Source: Sorghum bicolor | Lineage: Eukaryota > Streptophyta > Magnoliopsida > Poales > Poaceae | Assembly: GCF_000003195.3 (NCBI RefSeq) | Contig: NC_012878.2 | Span: 40,752,837-40,816,836, forward strand | Direction: 5' to 3' | DNA: 64,000 nucleotides | In this document: piece by piece, positions 10,279 through 22,257 of the stretch | Layout: every line of letters begins with the position of its first letter | Numbering within the stretch: position 1 is the first letter of the stretch | Translations under genes and position numbers: made by a program | Notes under the pieces: generated by a model | Told to the model about the DNA's origin: nothing | The model's input: the letters and a program-made list of their open reading frames with translations, nothing else | The model's database searches: none

Positions 10279-12195
10279 TGAAAGGTCCTAATATGGCTAG
10301 AGGGGGGTGAATAGCCTATTTAAAAAAATCTATAAACTCACTAGAGCAAGAGGTTAGTAAATAGCAAAGCGAAGCTTTTTGCTCTAGCTCTAAAGGAGTG
10401 TTTGCAAGCCACCTATCCAACAATTCTAGTTGTTAAGATCACTAGGCACACAAGAGCTAAGTCACTACTTACACTAGAGAGCTATCTAAAGTTTCTATAC
10501 AAGTAAGTAAGCTACTCTAGTTTGCGGGAATGTAAGAGAGATGGTTTGATCTTTATACCACCGTGTAGAGGGGATGAACCAATCAATAATATGAAGTCCA
10601 ATCACCGGGCGAAATCCAATGAATAAACACAATGGAGACAAACAATTTTTCTCCCGAGGTTCACGTGCTTGCCGGCACGCTATGTCCCCGTTGTGTCGAC
10701 CAACACTTGGTGGTTCGGTGGCTAAGAGGTGTAGCACGAACCTAGTCCTCACTAGGGCACCACAAGAACCTACCCACAAGTGAGGTAGCTCAATGACACG
10801 TGCACTTTACTAGAGTTACCTTTCGGCTCTCCGCCGGGGAAGGTACAAGACCCCTCACAATCACCGGGAGATGGCCACGAACAATCACCAACTCGTGCCA
10901 ATGCTCCTCCGCTGCTCCAAGCTGTCTAGGTGGCGGCAACCACCAAGAGTAACAAGAAAACCGCAGCTAAAATGATCCCCAAGTGCCACTAGATGCAATC
11001 ACTCAAGCAAATGCACTTGGAATCACTCTCAATCTCACAAAGATGTTTAATCTATGAAGGATATGAGTGGGAGGTGTTTGCTTAGGCTCACAAGGATGTC
11101 AAGTATGTTAGAATGCCAAGAGAGTAAGTCCCAAGCCGGCCAAACATGTATTTATAGCCCCTCAAGCAAATAGAGCCGTTGGCTCTTTTACTGGGCAAAC
11201 TGCGGGGTCACCGGACGCTCTTAAAGGGGCACCGGACGCTCAACACCAGCGTCCGGTGCTCCAACGTCAGCCGCGTGTCAGAGTCTAACGGTAACCTGCA
11301 GAGCACCGGACGCTGAGCAGGTTGGCACCGGACGCGTCCGGTGTACACCGGACTCATGCGCAGAGAGCTCCGCAAACTCGTAGGGTCACCGGACGCAAGC
11401 CACTGGACGCACCCTTAGCGTCCGGTGCTCACCGGACCCATGCGCAGAGAGGGTCGCAAAACGCCCGCACACTGGACGCGCACCACCGGACGCTCAAGCC
11501 AGCGTCCGGTGCCTATCGTCCGGTGCCTTACCCTAACTGAGCCAGGCACTGTCTGCACCGGACGCTCAGACTTAGCGTCCGGTGCCTCAGTGGCCAGCGT
11601 CCGGTGAGTGTTTTCTCAGCGAGAAACACTCCCACGACTACTCCAAATTTCCCTCCGGCGCAATAGAAAATATGCACTTCATTTTCTCAAAAGGAACCCA
11701 TCCTCTCTCTACCCTTCAAACTCCACCTCCTTCTCAAAGTGTGCCAACACCACAACGTGTAAACCAACAAGTGCACGTGTATTAGCATTTTCACAAACAT
11801 TTTTCTTTGAAGGAGTTAAGTTAGCTCACTAGGTTCTAAATGCATGCACATGAACAATGACACCTAGTGGCACTTGATAACCGCTTAGCCAAAGAATTCC
11901 CCTCTTTATAGTACGGCTATCTATCCTAAATGTGATCACACCCTCTATGGTGTCTTGATCACCAAAACCAAAACCCTAAGCAATACCTTTGCCTTGATAT
12001 CCATAGGGTTTTGTTTTTCTCTTTCTTCTTTTCCAAGTTGAGCACTTGATCATCTTGTGGTCATCACCATCATCACCATGATCATCACTTGCTCCATCAC
12101 TTGGTATGTACCAACCTCATTAAGTCTACACACACTTAGTATAGAGGTTAGTGCTAGGGTTTCATCAATTATCCAAAACCAAACTAGGGCTTTCA
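10279..12195 (-). repeat. copia 5' LTR (right)
   Basis: It begins TGAAAGGTCC and ends GGGCTTTCA and is nearly identical to the left LTR. The TATA box lies at 11149-11156 and the GCGTCCGGTG array at 11209-11606, including the 18-bp palindrome at 11326-11343. TSD GCGTC follows at 12196-12200. Confidence 0.95.
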
Positions 12196-12691
12196 GCGTC
12201 GCTGTGGTGCTGTGCTCCATGGCGGGGAGCGCTGGCGTTGAGGCACTGCTATCGCGCCACGGCGAGCTAGGGCTGGCCATGGCGGGTGAGCAGACAACGC
12301 AGGCGATGCTCGGTGGCTGGGCACGCAGAACAGACAGGCGCGCAGAGCAGGTGGCCGTGGGGGAGTAGGCGGCCAAGGCTCGGGGGAGGTGGCTGTGGGG
12401 GCTCGTCGTGGGTGCTGGCCGTGGGAAGCTTGGCGTTGGAGGAGCTCGCGTCGGAGAAGACAGAGCACGCCCATGCTCGATCCGTTTCTGCGCCTTTCTG
12501 TTCCAGCGGCTGCTCCATAAAAGAAAAGGGTAAAGGGAAAGGGTAGAAGAGGAATAAAAGGCTCTGAAATTCATCCGATGGTATTCTAGCGTTTGTGTCG
12601 CGTTTCATAATGGTAGACTGGCGAAGCCCCGTTGCGGTATGGTATATCATCGAAGCCCACTTTTCATAATGCTAGATTTCCAAAAAGCTCC

Positions 12692-13125
12692 AGAGGAGCG
12701 GCGGCTGCGCGGGGCTGGGGGAAGCTTCCTCCCGTTGATCCCCCACTAGGTGAAGAAAGAAACAAAGGCCTTTCCTAAAACTTTTTGGTTTCGGAACGGT
12801 AGCACTTACATTTTTATTTGACAAACATTGTCAAATCATAGAGTAGCTAGGCTTAAAAGATTCATCTCACTACAGGTAAACTGTACAATTAGTTTTTATT
12901 TTCGTATATATTTAGTGCTCCATGTATGCGTCACAAGATTCGATGTGATGGGAAATGTTGAAAAGTTTTTGGATTTTGGAGTGAACTAAACAAGTCCAAA
13001 TTGAAGCCCACGGTGGCCGCACCGGCGGGATCAGTGCTGGCAGGGGGCAGCGTCACATGAGCATGAGCAGGCAGCGTCACAAGAGCGGTGGCAGCGGCAC
13101 CGTCGCATGAGCAGGCGGTTCGTGG
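12692..13125. other. spacer between MULE A and MULE B
   Basis: It holds a GC-rich leader, a diverged MITE and about 130 bp of GC-rich sequence before the MULE B target duplication. No gene is seen. Confidence 0.5.
12767..12997. mobile_element. MITE of the GGCCTTGTTTAG family, diverged
   Basis: Shared blocks with the copy at 57452-57687 include GTAGCACTT, TTTTTATTTGACAAA, AACTAGGCTTAAAAGATTCA in near form, and CAATTAGTTTTTATTTT. The right end reads GAACTAAACAAG. This is a very common grass MITE. This copy has lost much of its left end. Confidence 0.75.
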
Positions 13126-13170
13126 GGAGCAAAGGGAGAAAACAGCAATTCTCAATATGAAAACTGCACT

Positions 13171-13313
13171 TCGCAATTTTATCATCCCGCAAATAGGATT
13201 CGTAGATTTGTCATTCTCAAACGCTCCGTTTTTTAGATGTCTCGTAATTTTATCATCCCGCAAATGGGATTTGTACGTTTGTCATTCTCAAATGCGCTGT
13301 TTTTTAGGTGCCG
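13171..13313. repeat. 71-bp tandem duplication crossing the MULE B / hAT junction
   Basis: Units start at 13171 (TCGCAATTTTATCATCCCGC) and 13242 (TCGTAATTTTATCATCCCGC). Each ends with a version of the hAT terminus, CTCCGTTTTTTAGATG or CGCTGTTTTTTAGGTG. The right arm of MULE B has a single copy of the TIR part. Confidence 0.7.
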
Positions 13314-13894
13314 CGGCGAGGCGCAACACCAGACCCCTTCACAATGCTTAGGTGTTTGTGACGGACGCCTAGGCGACGCCATATTAACATTGTAAGGCGC
13401 TGCGGTGAGCACATACATACCTCATTTGTTGCCAATTCTTGAGCCCAGGTTTCTTCCTTTCCTTTCCAAAAGTAGCATCAATCCTCCTTGAAGGAAACTG
13501 CATAAAGAATTACATAATTCAGTAAGCAAACAAGTTATTAGTTATTGCTGATAATTAAATAGGAAACAATATATAAAAGATAAGGCCCTAGGATCAAGAT
13601 AACAAATTATCAAGCATTAGTGCATGCATAAGCATTACAAATAACACCACAATGTCTCATCAAATGGTCCACAAAATTAGAGTCTTAAACCGAAGTTCTG
13701 AACTCTAAAGCATCCTAATTAAGTCAACTACACCAAAGCCATATAACATGAGTGCAGGACAAGTGGACAACATCACAACATAAAAGTACAGCAAGGGTGT
13801 GGGACACAAAAGAATTCATCAGCATGAGTGCAAATCTCTGTTTCAGCACTCAAAATCCATCATCGAACTCCTCAGGATCAGCAACCTTGCCTTC

Positions 13895-16554
13895 TTAAGT
13901 AGCAGGAACATTGCCATCTTCTTCACAATCACTCATTTTCACATCATCATGTGGGTCTTCAGCTTCAACTTCATCTTCCTCTTCGCCATCTTCAGCAGCA
14001 GTAGAAGTAGCAGAAACATTTCTTAGGCATCTAGAATAGTGAAAAGGAGCACCAGCAGCACATGTTCTATGAAGATTACGACCCTGTAGCGCTTCTGATA
14101 CACCGGTTGCTTCATCAACAAGCTGCCATGTGAGGTTATCAACAACATCAGACCCTCGAGCACCCAAAAGAGGCACATGCAATGAATCAGCTCATTCATT
14201 GTCCCAACTGAACTCCTCAATGACCAAAGGGTCATATTTCTTGCCTGCCTTCTCACGCATAAGCTGAAACCTTGTTCTCATCTTCTGATTATATGAAACG
14301 AAGACAATATCATTCAATTTCTTGTGCACCAGCCTATTCATTTTTTGTATGCATCTGCAAATAAAAAAATCAGATGGGAGACAAAAGAAAAGTTTAGGTT
14401 GTATGCATCTCAATAGAAATTGTTAGTCATAAATTCACAAGGCTAGTGGATACTCACATGATTGAAGGTACTCCAACATCTCTCACAGCTAGAAGATGAA
14501 GCACAAAGACTAACTATGCGCTTAGCAAGTCTTTGTAGTTCAATGGCTCGGCTACCATAAGAACGCCACAAATCAACTAGATGCAAAGTACAACGCATAT
14601 TAGGATTTTAGAATGCAATTAAGTTGCTGAAATTTGCAAGCTAAAATTAAGAACACTTACGAGGATTCATTTTGTCATAGATTTCCTTTGCCAATTTGTT
14701 TAAGAAGGCATCTTCATATTGCTCTTCATACTCAATGGCCTGCCTATTGATCTTCATTTGTATTTCTACATCTGGTATCATTCTTCCAAGCACTTCAAGA
14801 AAATAACCTCTTAGTTGTCCAACAATTTCATCATCATTAGCTTTTACGAGAGGAAACAAAATTTCCTGGGTTCAAATACAGTGCAGCCCCATGCAATGGA
14901 TGGTCCATTTGGTTCACCCAACGCCTCTCAATAATTTCCTCGAGCAGTCTATGCTTGGTTGGTGGGAAGCTTTCCTTTATCCTCTCTTTTGCATGATTCA
15001 TTAGCGCTGTGACCTCTGGCATTGCAGGCTTCTCATCACCATCAGCAACCCCCAAAACAATTAAGAGTGGGGCTGAAGCTCTTAGGCAATCTTGTACTGA
15101 ATTCCAAAACTCAGTAGATAGCACAATGTCTTGCACTTGCTGACCTGCTACAGTTTTACACAAGTTGTTCCTAGTCTATGCTCTACTAACAAACAAGCTC
15201 TTCAAGGCATCCTTATTCTGGTACAAACTCTTCAGTGTCAAAAATGATGTGGCAAATCAAGTCTTTGTTGTCCTAACAAGATCAGTCCCACATGTTTGAG
15301 CCCTCAATGCACTAAGAAGCCTCCCATGCCTATAAATGAATGTGGTGACACGCCTAGCACATGCAATAGGCTTCTTGAATGCCTTCAAGTTCCTAATTTC
15401 TTCCAACATGAGATCCAAGTAACGCGCAACACAAGGACTCCAAAACAGTGTTGGAATCCTATCCATCAAGATCTTACCAGCAGCCTTGTAGTTTGCCCCA
15501 TTATTGGTACAACTTGAACAACATTTTCCTTTCCAATGTCCTCAATCCTCTCCTATAACAAATCAGCTAACATTGTTGCACTATGAGCTTCACTTGATGC
15601 ATCAATTGACTCCAGAAAGTAGGTTCCTGCAGGGCTGTTCACAAGAAAATTAATCAAGTGGCACCCTCTCATATGAGTCCACCCATCTGACATCAGTGTA
15701 CAGCCATATTGCTTCCAGGCTAGCTCATGGTCCTTCCTCATGGCACTTGTCTCCTTAACACATTCTTCAAGCAAATGGCCACCAAGCTACTAGTTGGTTG
15801 GAGGCTTGTACCCTAAACCATATTGGACTGTTGCTTCACAAGCAATCTCAAATTGCCTTGAGTTTGCTACATTAAAGGGTACACCGCACTCCATGAACCA
15901 TAGTGCCCATTGCATATCCACATATTGCTTCTCCTCCTTAGTCTTTGTGTTGGACTCAATGGTGGGCTGAAAGTCTTTTGCACGCCTTTCATCTACTATC
16001 TGTTTAGGTGTTCTTCTAATCTTACCAACAATTGACTGTGTTGTATTTGGTGTCTTTGGTGTTGAATTGACACTAGTAGCTCTTGAAGCCTTCAACTAAA
16101 AGATAGCATGCCTTTTCCTGGTGGCTATCCTAGAACTTAGTTTTTTTGCAGTCACTTTTGGTGTTGCTCCTTGTACATCTACTGCTGCTACCTCCACAAC
16201 TTCATCTTCTTGTTCCCTAGCCTCCTCCTCAATATCATCCAAGGCCAAAGGCCTTCTTCTCTTCTTTTGCATGTAAGCCTCCATCTCTTTCCTGATTTTA
16301 GTGCCAACTTTTGTTGGACAAAGGATAATATCTCCATATCCACCGGCCAAATGTTTCTTGAGTCTCTTTATGCCTCCTGAAGACTCATTTCCACACAAGG
16401 TACATGTTAGCCAATCTCTCCTAGTAGTGTCCTGCCAGTAGGCATATTTCTAGCCTGGATCGTTAGACTTTGCTTTCCTTGCCGGATCAGTCTTGGGATC
16501 ATACTCAGGTGCTTCAAGTGTGCTTGCCACATTGCTTGTTATGTTGCTTGCCAT
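13895..16554 (-). pseudogene. hAT transposase relic (BED finger, DUF659-like, hATC)
   Basis: ATG at 16554 starts MASNITSNVASTLEAP. A BED-type zinc finger follows (LTCTLCG, then IKRLKKHLAGG). Near 15700 there is a DUF659-like block with SDGWTHMRGCHLINFLV and GTYFLESIDAS. At 14457-14528 the hATC dimerisation motif reads LAKRIVSLCASSSSCERCW, and downstream is LVHKKLNDIVFVSYNQKMR. The C-terminus is acidic and ends at TAA 13895. The frame is broken by several stops, including TAG after SNDPG, stops at 15781-15790 and 16096, TGA after FSWDNE (probably an old TGG), and frameshifts around 15.2-15.5 kb. An active copy would cut and paste the element; this one cannot. Confidence 0.9.
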
Positions 16555-18446
16555 TGAAAGGTTCAAATGGCTAGAGGGGGGTGAATAGCCTATTTAAATT
16601 TTCTACAAACTTCAACTAGACAAGTTGATTAGTAAAACAAAAGGCAAAGCTATTCTAGCACTAGCACAACTAAGCTATGCAAGCCACCTAAACAAGTCTA
16701 GCAAGAAGGCTAAACACTAAAACACAACAACTAGAGAAGGCTACACAAGCTAAACTAACAAGGTAGGCAAGTAAGTAAAGAGAGGAGAGTGATTGTTATA
16801 CCGATGTTGTAGAGAAGAGGTATATCCAATCAATCACATACACAATCACAAGAGAGACCTCGACAAGAGATGACACAAGATTTTTTATCGAGGTTCACTT
16901 GCTTCTCGGCAAGCTACTCCTCTTTGTGGCGATACACCCACTTGATAGATCACGAGCTAATTGGCAATCCAAAGCCAAACCCTCAGCGGGTGCCGCACAT
17001 CCACTCACAAGATGGGGATCCTCCAAGCCACGAGCAATCCACTAGAGTAGCCAATTGCGATCTCCCGCGGGGAAGGCTCAAGAACCCCTCACAAATCACT
17101 TGGTAAGGCTCGAAACAATCTCCAATCATGAGCTCAACACCACCGCTGCTCCAAGCCGTCTAGGGCATCGGGAAACACCCAAGAGTAACAAGAAATCCGT
17201 AGCAAACTCAAGAATCAAGTGCCACTAAATGCAACTCTCAAAGCAATGCACTTGAATCTCACTCAATCTCACTAGGATGAGCAATCAAGCAAGGAGATGA
17301 GTGGAGGGAGTGTTCTCTAGCTCAATGTATGCCTCAATTATTCAAATGTGCAAGGGAGAGCCTCCCAAAGCCGGCCACCTCCAATTTATAAGCCCCTCAA
17401 AGAAACTAGCCGTTGGCCACCTTCACTGGGCTGAAAACAGGGGCACCGGACGCTGCTAAGTGGTCACCGGATGCTCGACCCCCAGCGTCTGGTGCTCAGG
17501 GGTAGGCCACGTGTCCTTGAATCTCGCGCGTCAGTTCCTAACGGTCACCTGCGGACCACCGGACGCTCTGCAGGTCCACACCGGACGCGTTCGGTGCACA
17601 CCGGATTCATGCGTAGAGAGTTTTGAAACCTGCGGGTCACCGGACGCTAAGCACCGGTAGCGTCCGGTGCTCACCGGACCCATGCACAGAGAGGGTCGCA
17701 AAACGCCCGCACACCGGACGCTAACCACCAGACGCTCTCAAAGTGCATCCGATGCTCAACCCTAGCAGGGTCAAGCACACCGGACTCTGAGGCCAGCGTC
17801 CGGTGCCTCCACACTCAGCGTCCGGTGAGTGTTTCTCGGAGAGAAAACACTCCCGCGACTTCTCCAAATTTCCCACCGGCGCAATAGAAAATATGCACTT
17901 GATTTTCTCAAAAGCGCCGAATCCCGCCTCGCAAGCTCGGCGGGAGGGAGAGAGGAACCCACACCCCTCTCAACCCTAGGAACTCCACCTCCTTTGCAAA
18001 TGTGCTAACACCAACAAGTGTCCACCACCAAAGTGCATGTGTGTTAGCTTTTCACAAACATTTTCCCAAAGGAGTTAAGTTAGCACTTTACTAGATCCTA
18101 ATGCATATGCTCAAGATATGGACCTAGTAGCACTTGATTCGAGAGATGACCGTTATTTCCCCTCTTGATAGTCGGCTATCTATCCTAAATCTGATCAATC
18201 ACTTTTCTACTCATCTTAGACCGGCAAAAGTAAAACCCTATGTTTATACCTTTGCCTTGATCACTTTGCTCCTCGTCTATCACCATGATCTTCACTTCAT
18301 GCTTCACCCTTTGTGATTATGTGGCCACCTTTCCATGCCACCATGCACCTTCATCACATGTGTTGCTATGCCTAACTCAAATCACTTAAATACAAGGCAT
18401 TAGCAACTTGGTGTCATTAATTACCAAAACCAAACTTGGGCTTTCA
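16555..18446 (-). mobile_element. solo LTR of the same copia family
   Basis: It starts TGAAAGGTTC and ends TGGGCTTTCA, and is flanked by perfect 5-bp repeats GCCAT (16550-16554 and 18447-18451). It aligns in order with the LTRs at 1804 and 10279: the CTAGAGGGGGGTGAATAG start, a TATA box near 17388, and the GCGTCCGGTG array at about 17440-17830. It is more diverged, and several motif copies are mutated. A solo LTR forms when the two LTRs of a full element recombine. It sits exactly at the start codon of the hAT transposase. Confidence 0.93.
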
Positions 18447-18885
18447 GCCATGCTGTTGGATGCTACATAATAGAAAACAACATCATTGCTAATAGGAAAA
18501 GCAAGAACATTATGTTCTATAATCTCTAGTGTATAACAGTAAACTAAAAAAGAACACACAAGTGAATGGAACTATGGTAGATGTAGATATTACGCTAATC
18601 AAAGAAAGATGCTTGTGCTTTGTGTTGTAGCAGGGTGAGTACCCATAATATAAAAAGCAGTCGTCAGCAAAAGCAGTGCCTAGTGCAGAATAAATATTCA
18701 AAGCAAGGGAGGAGGTAGGGACAGGCATGCAGCATGAGCATAAGGAAGGAGGAAGGGATAGGCATACCATATTTAGATTCAAGTTAATAGCAGAGCACGA
18801 GGACGAGGCATACAATATTCAGATCAAAAGCAGAGTAGCATGCACACGAGTACATACTATATTTAGAGCAAAAGCAAAGCACGAA
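18447..18885. other. hAT interior upstream of the transposase
   Basis: AT-rich sequence between the two LTR insertions. It is the original continuation of the hAT 5' region and shows no open frame of note. Confidence 0.5.
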
Positions 18886-21488
18886 TGTCGACGAAAGCTA
18901 GTCGGCAGTCTACCTTGGGGTATACCCACGGTAGTAGTTTATCGGTAGACGGTGCGCAAACTACGAACTCGATGGTGACGCAAGACACGGACAAGCTTTT
19001 TATCCAGGTTCAGCCGCCGAGGTGGCGTAATACCTACGTCCTGCGTCTGGTTGTATTGGATTGTGTTGAGAGAATATGATGTGTATGACTTGTCCTCTAG
19101 GGGACCCCTGCCCCTCCTTATATATCGTGAAGGGACAGAGTTACAAGTAAACTATCCTATTTGGTACAATATCTTGTAGTCTTGCGGTGCACGCCGACCA
19201 GTCGTGCGCCGCACGTCTTCATCTTGTGGGCCGAGCCACCTCTGATGGTGCGGCCCATATAGGCCCATGAGGGTATAGGGGTTTATACCCCCACAGCTAG
19301 TCCCCGAGCACCATGTATTGTGATGTAACACGCCGTCTTGAGCTTCTTCGATCAGCGAGGCTTGACGTCTTCAATAAACACGAAAGTTGCCCAAACAGTT
19401 GCAACGGTATTTTGACCAACTCAAAAGACAGTTGATCAACATTGACATCAAAGAAGCAGGTTGTTCGAAGAATGCATGGTGCTCCAAATTAAAAAAGATT
19501 TCTTTCCTGGTGAAGTGTGCCCACTTTACTTTTCTGAAAAGTATAGTCTTACAAAAAGCAAGCACATTCACCGCAAGGTGAAGTGTGCCCACTTAGTCCC
19601 CGAGCCTGGTAGTAGGTGACGTAGGCACGTGGTGCCAGGGTCAAAAAGAAAAGTCCTCAAAGAAATTCTGAAACTGAGATGCATCGCCAGATGCATCGTA
19701 CCGATGTAGTCCCCGAGCTTGCTGGAAGGCGAAGTATGAGCCTTGTAGCAAGGTCTAAAAAATCAGTCCCCGAGCATATCATGCTCGTATGCAATTGAAT
19801 AGACTAATCGACCAGTCCCCGAGCATAGAACGCTCGGTGGTCGGTACAGTCCCCGAATTCTCAAATTGGTGGGCTGGTCGACCAGTCCCCGAGCGTATAG
19901 TGCTCGGTGGTCGGTGCAGTCCCCAAGCTCTTAAATTGGTGAGCTGGTCGACCAGTCCCCGAGCGTATAGTGCTCGGTGGTCGGCACAGTCCCCGAGCAC
20001 GGCGTAGGGACCGGTGGACAAGTCCCCGAGCGTGGTTGGGAACGTAAACGTGCTCGGTGGTCGGCACAGTCTTCGAGCATAGCATAGAGAGTAGTCGACA
20101 AGTCCCCGAGCGTGGTTGGGAACGTAAACGTGCTCGGTGGTCGGAGCAGTCCCCGGGCACATCGTAGGGAATAGTCGACGAGTCCCCGAGCGTAGCTTGT
20201 CGACTGGGCCAAACCCCTGAAAAATAAATATAAAGAATAGGTAGTACATGATGTATAAATAAACTTTAGATAAAAATCAGTACTGAGATAAGTTTTAGAT
20301 TTTTTGTTATAAAATTAGCACAAGTAGTTAATTCATCCTAGAGCTTGTACCAGCTCTGGTCTAGCCAACAATCAGCATGAGGTGCGGAACCTAGGCATGC
20401 GTAGGATTGTCAGCCACGTCAGAGAGTACTGCCGACCACCCGGAACGCAGAGGGCGGATCTCGTGCACGTGTAGGGAGGAGTCGGAGACAATACCGGCTC
20501 TGGAAAGCTCGTGTAGGAGAAAAAACTAGTCGGCTAAAAAAAAGTTGTTTTGAAGAATAATAATATTAAAAATATTATGCCAAAAATAAATAAAATATTA
20601 GAAGTGTACTTATCTTTGAAAGAAAGTCTAGTCGGTGACGACAAAATTGTCCGGCCCTCGAGCTTTTCGACTTGTCATGACGGTGGTCGCTGTTGTCATA
20701 GGGTCGTTCTTCGCGGCGATTATTATTGCGACTGGTGGTCAGAGCAAGTAGGCCAAACAATTTGGTCGATGGCCCGAGCAGGTCGGTGTTGTCGATCTGC
20801 CTCCCTTTGTAGCAGGGAAGCGTGCGACGCGTTGTCGGCGTGGTCGGAAACGTTGCTGGTGTGGTCGAAGTCGTAGCCAGCGTGGTTGGAGCTGCAGCCG
20901 ACGTCGGTGAAGAAGTGATCGGCACAGATTGGATCTACGCCTCCTTCGCGGTCGTGGTGGTGAAGCTGTTGAAGCTGACGGTGAACATGAAGCCGCCCGC
21001 CATGACCGCGAAGTCGGGGATGATGGCCATCTTGTTCGTCGGGAGAGCTGTACGCACACCCCCTACCTGGCGCGCCACTGTCGACGAAAGCTAGTCGGCA
21101 GTCTACCTTGGGGTATACCCATGGTAGTAGTTTATCGGTAGACGGTGCGCAAACTACGAACTCGATGGTGACGCAAGACACGGACAAGCTTTTTATCCAG
21201 GTTCGACCGCCGAGGTGGCGTAATACCTACGTCCTGCGTCTGGTTGTATTGGATTGTGTTGAGAGAATATGATGTGTATGACTTGTCCTCTAGGGGACCC
21301 CTGCCCCTCCTTATATATCGTGAAGGGACAGAGTTACAAGTAAACTATCCTATTTGGTACAATATCTTGTAGTCTTGCGGTGCACGCCGACCAGTCGTGC
21401 GCCGCACGTCTTCATCTTGTGGGCCGAGCCACCTCTGATGGTGCGGCCCATATAGGCCCATGAGGGTATAGGGGTTTATACCCCCACA
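18886..21488 (-). mobile_element. short non-autonomous LTR retrotransposon
   Basis: LTRs of 410 bp (18886-19295 and 21079-21488) begin TGTCGACGAAAG and end TACCCCCACA, and differ at only about three bases. The flanks are ACGAA (18881-18885) and ACAAA (21489-21493), a one-base-decayed 5-bp TSD. On the minus strand TGGCGCGCCAGGTAGGG follows the right LTR as a primer-binding site of the kind seen in grass gypsy elements, and a purine-rich GCTCGGGGACTAGC precedes the left LTR. The 1.8-kb interior shows no gag, protease or reverse transcriptase, so it depends on a partner. It is young and nested in the hAT element. Confidence 0.88.
19833..20212. repeat. tandem repeats with CCCCGAGC/CTCGGTGGTCGG modules
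   Basis: CTCGGTGGTCGG occurs at 19833, 19903, 19973, 20053 and 20133, giving spacings of 70, 70, 80 and 80 bp. Each unit also carries AGTCCCCGAGC. The array lies in the interior of the short LTR element near its 3' end. It does not encode a conserved peptide. Confidence 0.8.
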
Positions 21489-21493
21489 ACAAA

Positions 21494-22257
21494 CAATAGG
21501 TAGGGGCATACCAGTATAACACAAAGCAGAGCACACGAGACAATACTATATTCACACTTGCAAAGCAGAGCACGAAGCCACGAACAATAGGTAGGCATAC
21601 CACGCAAAATAGAGGAACAGAGAGGAGCAGGCACATACCAGGTGGACGGATGACGACTGGCGGAGGCGGACAGCCGAAGAAGGCAGGCAGTGGAGGCAGA
21701 CTTGAGCTGCTCCTTAATAGGTGTGGATGTCGAGGAAGAGATGCATGACTTGCTCCTCCGAAGGGGCGGCCGGTCGGTGGACTTGAGCCGGCGAGCCGAG
21801 GAGTAGCCTAGCGGAGCTCGAGGTCTGCCCACTGCCTTCTCTCTTCTCTCTCGGTCTCCCACTCTCCCCTCTCCTCACTCATGGTAATGGCTAGCACCAG
21901 TCCATTTAGCACGCAAAGGGTCTATCTTGGTCGAAAGCACAATTGATTTCCTGCGCAAGGGTCAAATGCAGTCAGAAGCACGGTTGATTTCCCATGCCAG
22001 GGTCGATTTACCATGGGCCTGGTCATTTTCGTGCCATTCCCCGTGCCGCAGCCATGCGCACGTATGATTTCGCGACCTTCCCCCATGAATCAGCATCTGG
22101 CGTCCGCGGGAGAGCAATAGCGTCCGCCCAGCGCCATTCGCACCAAGGTGACACCAAATCTCATTAGGCGAACGCCATATGAGTTGTGGTCATGGCGTCC
22201 TTGATGCCTAGGCCTTAGAAAGCACCTTGTCGCCTAGGTAACGCCTCAAAAACAGGG
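21494..22257 (-). other. hAT 5' region (leader and subterminal repeats)
   Basis: Minus-strand reading shows a CT/GA-rich leader near 21640-21890, then subterminal sequence with CTAGGCG-like motifs towards the terminus at 22257. No intact frame was recognised. Confidence 0.4.

Larger units (their letters stand above)
1804..12195 (-). mobile_element. complete Ty1/copia retrotransposon, SIRE/Maximus-like, 10.4 kb
   Basis: Two long LTRs (1804-3736 and 10279-12195), each with TGAAAG...CTTTCA ends, flank an internal region read on the minus strand. The 5-bp direct repeats GCGTC at 1799-1803 and 12196-12200 match exactly. The primer-binding site lies beside the right LTR and the polypurine tract beside the left LTR, fixing the orientation. 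Internal order is gag, protease, integrase, reverse transcriptase, RNase H, which is the copia order. Long LTRs, a large gag with two zinc knuckles and a roughly 1.1-kb 3' untranslated tract fit the SIRE/Maximus lineage. My hand comparison of the LTRs finds a few tens of differences at most, plus a roughly 20-bp indel, so the insertion is young. Gag carries one nonsense codon; pol is open. Confidence 0.95.
588..12691. mobile_element. MULE-like element A with long terminal inverted repeats, split by a copia insertion
   Basis: About 588-1063 and 12475-12691 are inverted copies of each other. Shared blocks include GGAAATCTAGCATTATGAAAA, GGGCTTCGCCAG, CTACCATTATGAAA and AATACCATCGGATGAATTT. The left arm is longer because of a 232-bp MITE. 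Without the copia insertion the element would be about 1.7 kb. The flanks AGGGGAGCG (579-587) and AGAGGAGCG (12692-12700) differ at one base and could be a 9-bp target duplication, which would fit Mutator-like elements, but the exact right end is uncertain by 2 bp. No transposase is visible, so it is non-autonomous. Its interior seems to hold captured gene sequence (see 1711-1803). The MULE label is inferred from arm length and TSD size. Confidence 0.6.
13295..22257 (-). mobile_element. hAT transposon, 9 kb with nested insertions
   Basis: The left end reads CGCTGTTTTTTAGG and the right end in reverse reads CCCTGTTTTTGAGG. Subterminal regions repeat CCTAGGCGACGCC-like motifs. The 8-bp flanks are CTCAAATG (13287-13294) and CTCAAACA (22258-22265); the uninserted right arm of MULE B has CTCAAACG at this site, so each copy lost one base of its CpG. 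A transposase relic with BED finger, DUF659-like and hATC dimerisation motifs lies on the minus strand. Two LTR elements are nested in it. Confidence 0.9.
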
